From assembly GCA_030825115.1 (NCBI GenBank), contig JAPJQL010000046.1:1-25439 (forward strand): a stretch of DNA of 25,439 bases, read 5' to 3'. Position 1 is the stretch's first letter. Each line of letters opens with the position of its first letter. The notes under the pieces are model-generated. The model saw only the letters and a list, made by a program, of their open reading frames with translations, was not told where the DNA came from and made no database searches. The position numbers were made by a program, and so were the translations under genes. Below, piece after piece: positions 7,046-13,872 of this stretch. Source of the DNA: Lachnospiraceae bacterium. Lineage in GTDB: Bacteria > Bacillota > Clostridia > Lachnospirales > Lachnospiraceae.

Positions 7046-7966
7046 CTATTTAGAAAGAAAGCGATGTACTGTACCCACGCTGCACCCCATCATATTAGCT
7101 ATTTTTCTATAACTATATTTCTGTTCCCGCAGTTCCCGCATTCTCTGAATATCTTTTTCACTTATTGTTGAAGGTCTTCCGGCTTTCACCGTTGCGGTGG
7201 ACAGATGTGAAATTTCCTGCTCCAGGCGTTCAATCTCTGCAATCAATTTTGATTTTTCTTCCGGATCAAAATAGTCTACTTTTCTAGTCAAATCCTTTAG
7301 TGATTCCGCTATTGGGAGCCTCTGCAAAGTCTGATTTATTTTCTGCCTGAAGGAATTTGCATTTTTTTCAGAAAAGCACTTTAATTGCTCATCAGAAAAA
7401 AGGGGTAGTATCATGCTATACGAAATAAGAAGCTCGTCGTATTGTTTCCGTAAGGCAGCACTATCAGAATTCAGCTTTTCTATGTAGTTCCGGTATTCTT
7501 CCGGCTGATTGACTCGATACGATTCCACTTGTACTTCCAAAATAGCATTTCTCTTTTGGTAATCATCGATCTGTGCCATCAGTATTTCTATCGTTTCATC
7601 CCGGTTTTCTACTTTGGCTGTAAGCTCCAGAACCTGATCTCTAAGCCTCATCTCTGAAAAATCCAAAAAAGGCTGGTCCGTCCCCACCTCTGCTAATTTC
7701 CGTAGTTGCTGCTCGGTTAATTCCTGAATCCTACGGTACATCTGAATCTTCAGACTATCATATAAATTTTTCTCTAATTCATACAGCTGTTTAAAAAAAG
7801 AAAGGCGGTCCTCTAACTGAAGCCGGAAAGGGCTGACGATAAATGCTTCCTCACGGCTTTCCGCCAATTGTCCATTCCTTTTAAGTGTTTCCTCCATAAG
7901 TCCCTTATAAAACTCAACATTTTCCTTCAGCTTCTCAATTTCCTCTTTTTTTGTTTTTCTCGGCAT
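7046..7966 (-). CDS. Coiled-coil protein with C-terminal helix-turn-helix
   Basis: The 306-aa protein has an almost wholly helical body (residues ~1-255) rich in Glu, Lys, Leu and Gln with heptad-like spacing, beginning MPRKTKKEEIEKLKEN. A C-terminal DNA-binding segment follows: GRPSTISEKDIQRM, then REQKYSYRKIANMMGCSVG and TVHRFL. That end resembles the resolvase/invertase-type helix-turn-helix, but no recombinase catalytic domain is present. A plasmid/ICE partition or regulatory protein, or a self-repressing regulator, would fit. It is transcribed opposite to its neighbours, from a promoter whose -10 lies inside a perfect palindrome (7991-8019), strongly suggesting autoregulation. AGAGGAAGG lies just upstream of its start. 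The exact family is not recognised. Confidence 0.75.
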   Translation of the reverse strand: MPRKTKKEEIEKLKENVEFYKGLMEETLKRNGQLAESREEAFIVSPFRLQLEDRLSFFKQLYELEKNLYDSLKIQMYRRIQELTEQQLRKLAEVGTDQPFLDFSEMRLRDQVLELTAKVENRDETIEILMAQIDDYQKRNAILEVQVESYRVNQPEEYRNYIEKLNSDSAALRKQYDELLISYSMILPLFSDEQLKCFSEKNANSFRQKINQTLQRLPIAESLKDLTRKVDYFDPEEKSKLIAEIERLEQEISHLSTATVKAGRPSTISEKDIQRMRELREQKYSYRKIANMMGCSVGTVHRFLSK

Positions 7967-7990
7967 TTTGCACCTTCCTCTAAAATCGCA

Positions 7991-8019
7991 GTAGTGTTCA
8001 ATATATTATTGAACACTAC
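7991..8019. promoter_or_regulatory. Palindromic operator candidate
   Basis: A perfect 12-bp inverted repeat, GTAGTGTTCAAT/ATTGAACACTAC (7991-8002 and 8008-8019), has a 5-base ATATT centre. It covers the -10 box of the HTH gene (8005-8010). With no T-run and in this position, an operator for the protein encoded at 7046-7966 is the natural reading. Confidence 0.75.
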
Positions 8020-8033
8020 AATTCGATTGTCAA
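8005..8033 (-). promoter_or_regulatory. Promoter of the coiled-coil/HTH gene
   Basis: On the minus strand, TTGACA (8033-8028), exactly 17 bases and AATAAT (8010-8005) form a good sigma-A promoter about 40 bases upstream of the ATG at 7966. The -10 box lies inside the 12-bp palindrome. Confidence 0.75.
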
Positions 8034-8140
8034 GCATATTTGATATTTTTAATGCTTAAGCTGCTTAAGCTATAATTTATACGATTGCATTTCGAGAATC
8101 CATATGCTACTATATTATATGAAGAACATTCGTCAAATAT

Positions 8141-8263
8141 ATGGTGCTTTGCATCGGATATGGATTGCTTCTGTCAATCATGTTTATATTTGGAGTGGGA
8201 CTTTATTTGGCAAAAGACAGGTATATTTACCTGTTATTTTTTTGCCTGGAAAGGAGCTGGTGA
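8141..8263 (+). other. Short hydrophobic ORF, 40 aa
   Basis: From the ATG at 8141 the frame encodes a 40-residue, mostly hydrophobic peptide with a clear membrane segment (GYGLLLSIMFIFGVGLYLAK, then DRYIYLLFFCLE). No ribosome site precedes the ATG, and the upstream frame is blocked by TGA at 8120, so this is more likely the stump of a decayed membrane gene than a live one. Two overlapping frames in the same stretch look like shadows. Confidence 0.3.
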
Positions 8264-8301
8264 AATTATCGAAAATAATCAATATGACAAGGAAGGAGAG
8301 A

Positions 8302-8343
8302 ATGATGGAGTGGGTATGGAAATTTTATAGACTGCATTTATAA
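8302..8343 (+). CDS. Putative 13-residue leader peptide
   Basis: A strong GGAAGGAGAG (8291-8300) precedes an ATG at 8302 that opens a 13-codon ORF, MMEWVWKFYRLHL, with two Trp codons. It ends 22 bases before a terminator hairpin. TCTCCT (8360-8365) just before the hairpin is exactly complementary to AGGAGA of the ribosome site, so the leader could fold on itself. An attenuation leader is plausible, but it could equally be the stub of a deleted gene. Confidence 0.35.
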   Translation: MMEWVWKFYRLHL

Positions 8344-8365
8344 AATCTCATAAGGAATATCTCCT

Positions 8366-8390
8366 GCAGGCTAATAGCCTGCTATTTTTT
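8366..8390 (+). terminator. Intrinsic terminator or attenuator
   Basis: GCAGGC (8366-8371), loop TAATA and GCCTGC (8377-8382) are followed by TATTTTTT (8383-8390). It lies after the 13-codon ORF and about 50 bases before the next gene. Confidence 0.8.
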
Positions 8391-8441
8391 ACCCCTTAGG
8401 GCAATGAATTGGGCGCATAACTGCCCAGGAAAGGAATGTAT

Positions 8442-8837
8442 ATGAAATTTCGGAAATATGAAGGTATTGTAAAAAAGTGGGAGGATCAGCTGCCTGGATT
8501 AACCTATTGTGGTTATATGCGAATGTATTATCGTAGTCATAGTTGGTATAGCACCTGGTTTGGAAATACAGAAAACACATTCACAGCAAAAGACCAAGCC
8601 AATCTGGATTTGCTCTGTCGGAACATTGCAGAACTATGGCCGAATGGCTGTGATTGGAAAATGTGTGCAGATGTTAAAGCATTTGAAGCAAACATCGACG
8701 GTAATACATATCATCATCTGTTGGAAATCGATGATGATGCTTTCCATTATCTGTTTTTTATTAACCTTGAATATGGAAATGCCGATTACCCAATTCGGAT
8801 TCATACCTATCGGAAACAAGACAACTGCCATCAATAA
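8442..8837 (+). CDS. Unknown accessory protein, 131 aa
   Basis: The start at 8442 is preferred over the ATG at 8436 because AGGAAAGGA (8427-8435) is correctly spaced only for the former. The product (MKFRKYEGIVKKWEDQLPG near the start) is soluble and rich in aromatic residues, with a His/Asp-rich centre (YHHLLEIDDDAFHYLF). I do not recognise the family. It lies behind a terminator-bearing leader like other genes of this block, and its stop overlaps the following ATG (TAATG). A hairpin TGGGC/GCCCA (8410-8427) ends at the ribosome site and might limit translation. Confidence 0.6.
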   Translation: MKFRKYEGIVKKWEDQLPGLTYCGYMRMYYRSHSWYSTWFGNTENTFTAKDQANLDLLCRNIAELWPNGCDWKMCADVKAFEANIDGNTYHHLLEIDDDAFHYLFFINLEYGNADYPIRIHTYRKQDNCHQ

Positions 8838-9166
8838 TGATTGTTGAAAACGAAGATGAGCTGACAGCAGTCCATTTTCATTTTCCTACAGGATTGTCGG
8901 TGATTGAGAACCCGAAGCCGAGCCGAGGCAGCTATGAGACATGGCTCGGCGACAATAAACCGCCCATCGTCCGGGCACGACTGGAACAGCTTATTAACTC
9001 TACCCTCGGCACCAACTGCAAGAATTTTGAAAAGGAAGTCACTACCATACAGCGGGCCGGTATAGTCAAAAGAAAAGACGAGAATCGCTTCGACCCGCAG
9101 GGTAGTGTAATAAAAGTTGTGTCTTTGGTAAAAAATGGCTCCTTTTTGATAAGAATTACGATATGA
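8837..9166 (+). pseudogene. MobA-like relaxase fragment cut by the IS
   Basis: Reading SVIENPKPSRGSYETWLGD and then RARLEQLIN, the central part (about 8890-9105) matches the pattern that follows the catalytic domain in clostridial Relaxase/mobilization-nuclease proteins (ENPKP...SY..WLGD...R..I...ID.AL, then a VKRGK-like segment, here IVKRKDENRFDPQG). The N-terminal catalytic half, with its Tyr and HxH motifs, is absent. The first ~20 codons probably belong to other DNA, and the last ~16 codons are the IS left end read through. The relaxase nicks oriT DNA in conjugation or mobilisation, so this is debris of an integrative or mobilisable element. Confidence 0.6.
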
Positions 9167-9186
9167 CAATTCTTATCGAAAAGGAG
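9139..9186 (+). promoter_or_regulatory. RBS-sequestering hairpin of the IS
   Basis: CTCCTTTTTGATAAGAATT (9139-9157) and AATTCTTATCGAAAAGGAG (9168-9186) pair over 19 positions with one G-U wobble and a 10-base loop. The right arm contains the ribosome site GGAG that serves the transposase ATG at 9195. Such hairpins prevent transposase translation from read-through transcripts in several IS families. That this one does so is inference. Confidence 0.75.
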
Positions 9187-9194
9187 TATTTTTT

Positions 9195-10101
9195 ATGCCT
9201 ATTGCAAAGGAACAAATACGACAGATTATTTCTCAGAACGACATCAACAGCGTGACCGATGTCTATGCATTGCTCAAGGATAGCTTTAAGGATATCCTCC
9301 AGGAGTTAATGGAGGCTGAACTGGACGCTTCCCTTGGGTATGACAAGAACAAAAAGAGAGAGGTGCAGACCGATAATAAGCGCAACGGCTATTCCCCAAA
9401 AACTGTAAAAAGCCAGTATGGTGAATTCCAACTGGAGGTTCCCAGAGACCGCAACGGTGAGTTTGAGCCTAAGCTGGTCCCGAAGTATCAGCGTGATATC
9501 TCAGGGATCGAAGATAAGGTGCTTTCCCTCTATGCCAGGGACATGAGCACCAGGGATATCCATGACCAGTTGCAGGACCTTTACGGGACATGGTCAGCAA
9601 GATCACTGACCGTATCCTTCCAGAAATCAAGGAATGGCAGTCCCGTCCTTTGAACCCGGTCTATCCGTTCGTATTCATGGACTGCATCCATTACAAAGTC
9701 CGCGAGGATGGACGTATTTTGAGCCGTGCTGCATATATTGTCCTGGGTGTGACGTTGGACGGCTACAAGGATATCCTGAGCATTACGGTCGGTGCGAACG
9801 AGACTTCAAAGTTCTGGCTGGGTATGCTTAATGACCTTAAGAACCGTGGGGGACAGGATTAGACGGTCTTCCTAGTTTCAAAGAAGCAATCCAGGCAGTC
9901 TATCCGCAGGCGCAGATCCAGCGCTGTGTCATCCACATGCTGCGCAACTCATTTAAGTATATCAACTACAGTGACTTGAAGAAATTTGCCGCCGACTTTA
10001 AAGCGATTTATAATGCCCCTAGTGAGTCTGTAGCATTATCGGAACTGGAAGCGGTGAAAGAACAATGGGGCAAAAAATACCCTTACGCCATCAGCAACTG
10101 A
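9195..10101 (+). pseudogene. IS256-family transposase, frameshifted and truncated
   Basis: The N-terminal frame (9195-9653) begins MPIAKEQIRQIISQND and contains ELDASLGYDKNKK and YGEFQLEVPRDRNGEFEPK, typical of IS256/Mutator transposases. Similarity switches frame at about 9590 (KITDRILPEIKEWQSRPL, then VYPFVFMDCIHYKV with the first catalytic Asp). It breaks again at the stop at 9860-9862, after which DGLPSFKEAIQAVYPQ and QRCVIHMLRNS (with the second Asp) continue in yet another frame. The match ends at a stop at about 10099-10101 after KYPYAISN, leaving out roughly the last quarter including the catalytic Glu. Transposition activity is not expected. Confidence 0.9.
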
Positions 10102-10124
10102 GAAAGTAACTGGCAGGACATTTT

Positions 10125-10172
10125 GCGGGAGCGCAGTTCATTACGAATTACGAATTGTACTCCCGCTTTTTT
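10125..10172 (+). terminator. Terminator at the IS right end
   Basis: GCGGGAG (10125-10131) and CTCCCGC (10160-10166) flank a 28-base loop containing a short direct repeat (ACGAATT twice), followed by six T. It shields the downstream region from transcription through the IS. Confidence 0.75.
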
Positions 10173-10182
10173 GCTTTATTCG

Positions 10183-10211
10183 TAGACACGGTAAAAATTT
10201 AGTGATATAAT
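10183..10211 (+). promoter_or_regulatory. Promoter at the IS/flank junction
   Basis: TAGACA (10183-10188), 17 bases and TATAAT (10206-10211) give a good promoter about 57 bases before the 53-aa ORF. The -35 overlaps the AGACAC hexamer of the presumed IS end, so this could be a hybrid promoter built by the insertion. Confidence 0.55.
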
Positions 10212-10267
10212 TAATATAAAATTTTTGGCCATCTCCAAATTGTCAATTACACAGTAAGGAGGCCGAC

Positions 10268-10429
10268 ATGAGCACATCGTTTCAAACGTTTGCTATATAT
10301 GTAAGCAACAGGGCACAACTTTTTGTATATGTCCCGTTTTCCTCCAGAATGAACGAATCAGAGCTTGCGCACGAGATTAGCGCAAATTATTCCTTTCCTG
10401 CCACTTCCCACATAATTCAGAGTACATAG
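10268..10429 (+). CDS. Putative 53-aa small protein
   Basis: An ATG at 10268 preceded by a full AAGGAGG (10257-10263) opens a 53-codon ORF beginning MSTSFQTFAIYVSNRAQLFV and ending SFPATSHIIQST. It has its own promoter and lies 96 bases before the first gene of the biosynthetic operon. The N-terminal part is fairly hydrophobic, the middle is acidic (NESELAHE), and Ser, Thr, His and Asn are enriched at the end. I recognise no family. It could be a small regulator, a truncated gene or, more speculatively, a peptide substrate of the downstream radical SAM and ATP-grasp enzymes. Confidence 0.5.
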   Translation: MSTSFQTFAIYVSNRAQLFVYVPFSSRMNESELAHEISANYSFPATSHIIQST

Positions 10430-10443
10430 GAAGTGATTGCAGT

Positions 10444-10472
10444 TTGAAATACGCATGACGTTCTATTATAAC
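10444..10472 (+). promoter_or_regulatory. Promoter of the biosynthetic operon
   Basis: TTGAAA (10444-10449), exactly 17 bases and TATAAC (10467-10472) predict a start near 10480, about 45 bases before the preferred GTG start of the nucleotidyltransferase. No further promoter was evident in the short gaps up to 21690. Confidence 0.65.
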
Positions 10473-10525
10473 ATTATAAAAACATAGTGCACTCTTGGGT
10501 AACTTTACAACATGGAGGTGTTAAT

Positions 10526-11191
10526 GTGGAATCTGACAATATTCCGGTTGTCATCGTAGCAGGAGGCTTGGGAACTCGCACGAAACCATTTAGCGATGTT
10601 TTGCCAAAGCCATTACTGATGTATCAAGACCAGCCGATGATAAAAAATGTACTGGATAATTTTTCAGTACGTGGTTTTCGCCATTTTATTATTTTGCTAC
10701 ACCATCAGGCGCAAATGATCCGGACGTATTTGGATTGTATCAATACCGGATGGCAAATAGATTATTTTTATGAGAATGAACCACTGGGGACCGCAGGCGG
10801 TCTGTTTTTATTAAAAGAACATATTACAGACAACTTTATTGTATGCAATTGTGATAATCTGGGACACTTTGATTATGACAATGCGCTTTCCAACCATTAC
10901 AAGAAAAATCTGGATATCACTATATTTGTTAAAAAAATACACTATCAGGTTCCGCTCGGAATTGTCCACTGTAATCAGTCAGGGCTCGTTTCTCTTGTTG
11001 AGGAAAAGCCATTCAGAGATTTTTATTTCAGTACAGGGATACATATCATCAATAGACGTGTGCTGATACAATTACCCAGGACTTCCCCTGTTATCAGTAT
11101 GCCTGAACTGATTAACCAACTATCTGCAAAAAAACAGGTTGGGTATTTTGATGTGGGAGAGTCATTCTGGGCAGACATGTCTATATTGTAA
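10526..11191 (+). CDS. Sugar-1-phosphate-type nucleotidyltransferase
   Basis: The enzyme should transfer an NMP from an NTP to a sugar- or related phosphate. The signature VIVAGGLGTRTKPFSDVLPK (residues ~9-28) is the nucleotide-binding loop of the NTP_transferase family. EPLGTAGGL (85-93), the metal-binding Asp in CNCDN (Asp110), EEKP (159-162) and STGIH (169-173) follow in the usual order. I choose the GTG at 10526 (221 aa) because GGAGGTG (10514-10520) precedes it. A GTG at 10487 is possible. The C-terminus, FDVGESFWADMSIL, stops just where relatives continue with a helix. The next gene begins 30 bases on in the same frame, so the TAA may be a late nonsense change. This is the first gene of the operon. 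The substrate is unknown. Confidence 0.85.
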   Translation: MESDNIPVVIVAGGLGTRTKPFSDVLPKPLLMYQDQPMIKNVLDNFSVRGFRHFIILLHHQAQMIRTYLDCINTGWQIDYFYENEPLGTAGGLFLLKEHITDNFIVCNCDNLGHFDYDNALSNHYKKNLDITIFVKKIHYQVPLGIVHCNQSGLVSLVEEKPFRDFYFSTGIHIINRRVLIQLPRTSPVISMPELINQLSAKKQVGYFDVGESFWADMSIL

Positions 11192-11221
11192 TTCTGGGCG
11201 CAATTAAGGCAGGGAAACCCT

Positions 11222-13216
11222 ATGGAATACTGGGATCTGTATGATGCAAACTTAAAGTTAATATTGCGGAGGCATTCGTCCGATCAACCGATTCCACGGG
11301 GGATATATCATTTATCCGTCGAAGTATGGCCGTTTGATGGACAGCGATTCTTCCTGACCAAAAGATCAATGTGTAAAAAGTACTATCCCGGATGCTGGGA
11401 GTGTACCGGCGGTCATGTTATTTCGGGCGAGCACTTTTTGGAAGCTGCGCAGCGGGAGGTACAGGAAGAACTTGGGATCCAATGTGAGGAGGATCAGTTT
11501 TCCACATTGTCGGTGGACGTTAAGGACAAGCACATTGTTTCTGTATATATGCTCCACCTACAGGGAGACGAGAATTTTACCCTTTCCGGAAGTGAAATTG
11601 AAACTGGAAAATGGTTTTCCCTTCAGGAAATGGAGAGTCTTCATCTGGACATAGACTTTGTACCTCATCAATTTGCACGTTACATTGAACATGTGCGAAA
11701 GCAGGCATTTGAGGTTTATTCCAAAAGCAAACCTGCTTCCATTCAAACGATGTTGGCGCACCACAGCGAGCTGTGCGTCCCCAAACGCGGGCTGCCTGAT
11801 TCCGGTCATAGACCGGATAATGTACCCTTTACTGGGGTCTTGGGCTCCATCAAAGAAGCCTTTGAAATCTATGGCGATCGACTGTACACAAAAAAAACTG
11901 TTCTTCCAGAGTCTGTGAACAACAGTTTGGGAAGCGGCAGCCCCCTTCGTTATCCTCCTTTTCCACCGGCGGCACAGGCTGTTCGTGAACTACTGGACAA
12001 AACAGATTTGTCTCAGTATGCATTTCCAGCAGGCGATATTGGCTGCCGCCGAAGTATTTGCGAATATCTCCATCAAGAGGGCTTCTGTGGGAAAATAACA
12101 CCGGACAATCTGATTTTCACAGATTCCACAACACATGCATTCCATTTGGTACTCCAGATGATTCTCCGTCCCGGAGATGTGGTTTTGTTTACTTCTCCTA
12201 CCTATGGTCTTTTTACCTTTGAACCGGAGCGTCTAGGGGGGACATCCGCATTTCTGCCCTTAGAGGAGGAAAAAGGTTGGCTGGTTGACCCGAGCAAGCT
12301 GGATTCCACAATCGGAAGCATCAATGATTATCTGAGAAGTCACCATCCCGGAGAGAATCCGCCTAGGGTGGTTGCATTTTTCCAGCAAAACCCTCACAAC
12401 CCCACAGGAAAGGTCATGGGAAAAAAGAAGACAACATTGGTGAAACAGATTGCATCTGTGTGCCGCAATCAGGGTGTGTTCCTGATAGATGATATTTTGT
12501 ATCGGGATCTGAGTTTTGACGGAGACAATCTGGCGCTTCCTGCGGCACACTTTGAGGACGAATACCAAAATGTAATAACGCTCATGGGTTTATCCAAATG
12601 TTATGGTATGGCTGGCATGCGTGCCGGAATCGTTGTCGCGGATGAAGTTTTGATTCGTGGAATCCGTAATCGTATATTCCAGAGTATAGATTCGGCTTCT
12701 CATCTGAATGCAGCTGCGCTTGCTGGTGCGTTTGCTGTTGGAGAGGATCACGCGGCTGTTTACAACGAATATTTTGCGGATATTCGAAAGGAATATTGGC
12801 TACGGTTGAATCTGGTAATTGCTGCAGTGCGGGGAATAGAGGCGGCAGATCCGAAGTTGCAACAGAAAATCCGAGAAATGGTCATACAACAGTTGGATCC
12901 GGATCAGCAAGCGCTGTGGCTTTCTCCTATGGAGAATGTCGATTTTGTTAAGCACTCTATGCCGGATGCAGGCTTTTTTTGCCTGTTGGATTTCACTTCG
13001 CTGAGGGGAAAGTCCTGCGGAGATACCGTGATTACAGATGACTTGTCCTTGCTGGACTACTTGTTCAGCCGCTATCGCATCAATTTCATCACGGGAAAAT
13101 CCATTGGATGGCCTGATCCGCAGCAAATTATTATGCGGGTATCCTTTTCCTGTGAAACAGAGAAAATCATCCGTGTATTAAACTATCTGAAGATTGAAAT
13201 TCAAAGGCTTCAATGA
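11222..13216 (+). CDS. Nudix hydrolase-aminotransferase fusion
   Basis: This 664-aa protein has two enzymatic halves. Residues ~1-165 are a Nudix domain with an intact Nudix box: G64 x5 E70 x7 REVQEELGI (78-86). It would hydrolyse a nucleoside diphosphate-type bond or act like the isopentenyl-isomerase-type Nudix fold. Residues ~175-664 are a fold-type I PLP enzyme of the class I/II aminotransferase family: FFQQNPHNPTG (386-396), LIDDILYRD (421-429) and the Schiff-base motif GLSKCYGMAGMRAG with Lys459. The second half is paralogous along its length to the protein at 13873-15396 (shared PKRGLP, FPPA.QA, SPTYGL/APTYGL, LRNRIFQ). It lies 30 bases after the nucleotidyltransferase, with only a weak ribosome site. 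The reaction is unknown, but transamination of a nucleotide- or phosphate-linked intermediate would fit the fusion. Confidence 0.9.
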   Translation: MEYWDLYDANLKLILRRHSSDQPIPRGIYHLSVEVWPFDGQRFFLTKRSMCKKYYPGCWECTGGHVISGEHFLEAAQREVQEELGIQCEEDQFSTLSVDVKDKHIVSVYMLHLQGDENFTLSGSEIETGKWFSLQEMESLHLDIDFVPHQFARYIEHVRKQAFEVYSKSKPASIQTMLAHHSELCVPKRGLPDSGHRPDNVPFTGVLGSIKEAFEIYGDRLYTKKTVLPESVNNSLGSGSPLRYPPFPPAAQAVRELLDKTDLSQYAFPAGDIGCRRSICEYLHQEGFCGKITPDNLIFTDSTTHAFHLVLQMILRPGDVVLFTSPTYGLFTFEPERLGGTSAFLPLEEEKGWLVDPSKLDSTIGSINDYLRSHHPGENPPRVVAFFQQNPHNPTGKVMGKKKTTLVKQIASVCRNQGVFLIDDILYRDLSFDGDNLALPAAHFEDEYQNVITLMGLSKCYGMAGMRAGIVVADEVLIRGIRNRIFQSIDSASHLNAAALAGAFAVGEDHAAVYNEYFADIRKEYWLRLNLVIAAVRGIEAADPKLQQKIREMVIQQLDPDQQALWLSPMENVDFVKHSMPDAGFFCLLDFTSLRGKSCGDTVITDDLSLLDYLFSRYRINFITGKSIGWPDPQQIIMRVSFSCETEKIIRVLNYLKIEIQRLQ

Positions 13217-13231
13217 GGGGAGAGTGATCAT

Positions 13232-13861
13232 ATGAATATACTGGCTGTGGGTGCACATTTTGACGATGTAGAGTTGGGCTGTGGCGCAACTTTGAAAAAA
13301 TTGCATGATGAAGGGCATATGATTTATTTATATGTGGGTACAACATCTGGTTTTGCCTCTGCTTTGACTTACAATGCTGTCCGTACAGATGATATTGCCC
13401 GAAAAGAAGGAGCAGTAGCGGCGGAAATGTTGGGGGCGACTTTGATTCAGGGAGACTTCCGGACATTTGATCTGGACTATTCTCATAAATTGAATACAAT
13501 CATTACACAATTGGTAGAAAAATATAAGATTGATTGGGTGTTCACGCACTGGGTCGGAGACCCGCATCACGACCATTGGGGACTGGCTATGTCGGTGCTT
13601 CATGGAGCGAAACACGTACCGCATGTTCTGGCCTATCGGAGCAGTTGGTATGAGGGACAGGAGCACTTTGCACCGAACTTTTTTGTAGATGTTTCGGATT
13701 ATATGCAATTCAAGAAGAAGCTTTTACGGGTATATGAAAGTGAGTACCATCGTGTAGGAGAAAAGTGGGATATTTTCTGTGAAAATACTGCACGAATGAA
13801 TGGTCTTTTGTGTGGCTGCCAATATGCAGAAGGATTCCAGTGCATCCGCTGGTTACTTTAG
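13232..13861 (+). CDS. PIG-L/LmbE-type zinc deacetylase
   Basis: The 209-aa protein belongs to the PIG-L/LmbE family, whose members (MshB, BshB, the GlcNAc-PI deacetylase) remove N-acetyl groups from amino sugars using zinc. The N-terminal metal motif AHFDDVELGCGAT (His9, Asp12) and the distal DPHHDHWG (His115 as third ligand) are intact. The length is normal, and no signal peptide is seen. GGGGAGAG precedes the ATG at 13232, and the gene sits 15 bases after the Nudix-aminotransferase. In this operon it probably unmasks an amine on an acetylated sugar or amino acid intermediate, next to a nucleotidyltransferase that may act on the same sugar. That role is inference. Confidence 0.88.
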   Translation: MNILAVGAHFDDVELGCGATLKKLHDEGHMIYLYVGTTSGFASALTYNAVRTDDIARKEGAVAAEMLGATLIQGDFRTFDLDYSHKLNTIITQLVEKYKIDWVFTHWVGDPHHDHWGLAMSVLHGAKHVPHVLAYRSSWYEGQEHFAPNFFVDVSDYMQFKKKLLRVYESEYHRVGEKWDIFCENTARMNGLLCGCQYAEGFQCIRWLL

Positions 13862-13872
13862 AAAATAGGAAT

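Larger units (their letters stand above)
9105..10200 (+). mobile_element. Decayed IS256-family insertion sequence
   Basis: The element inserted into the relaxase fragment. It carries an IS256-type transposase with several lesions, a protective hairpin before the transposase start (9139-9186), and a terminator near its right end (10125-10172). Ends are approximate: a GTGTCT hexamer is found near both ends in inverted orientation (9119-9124, and as AGACAC at 10185-10190), but the rest of the terminal repeats is too diverged to place exactly. The transposase C-terminus is missing, so an internal deletion is likely and the element cannot move by itself. Confidence 0.65.

Noticed and set aside
8085..8343. 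Overlapping ORFs of 79-81 codons after the HTH gene
   Set aside because: Two frames overlap and neither has a ribosome site. The third frame (8141-8263) gives the only membrane-like sequence, so these are probably shadows of a decayed gene.
9105..10205. Exact terminal inverted repeats and target duplication of the IS
   Set aside because: Only the hexamer GTGTCT/AGACAC is clearly shared in inverted orientation. The flanking bases do not align well enough to set ends or a duplication.
10526..13216. Phosphonate cytidylyltransferase-aminotransferase pair (PntC-like)
   Set aside because: The aminotransferase is class I/II with the SKCYGMAGMRAG motif, not the AEP transaminase type, a Nudix domain intervenes, and no PEP mutase gene is in the window.
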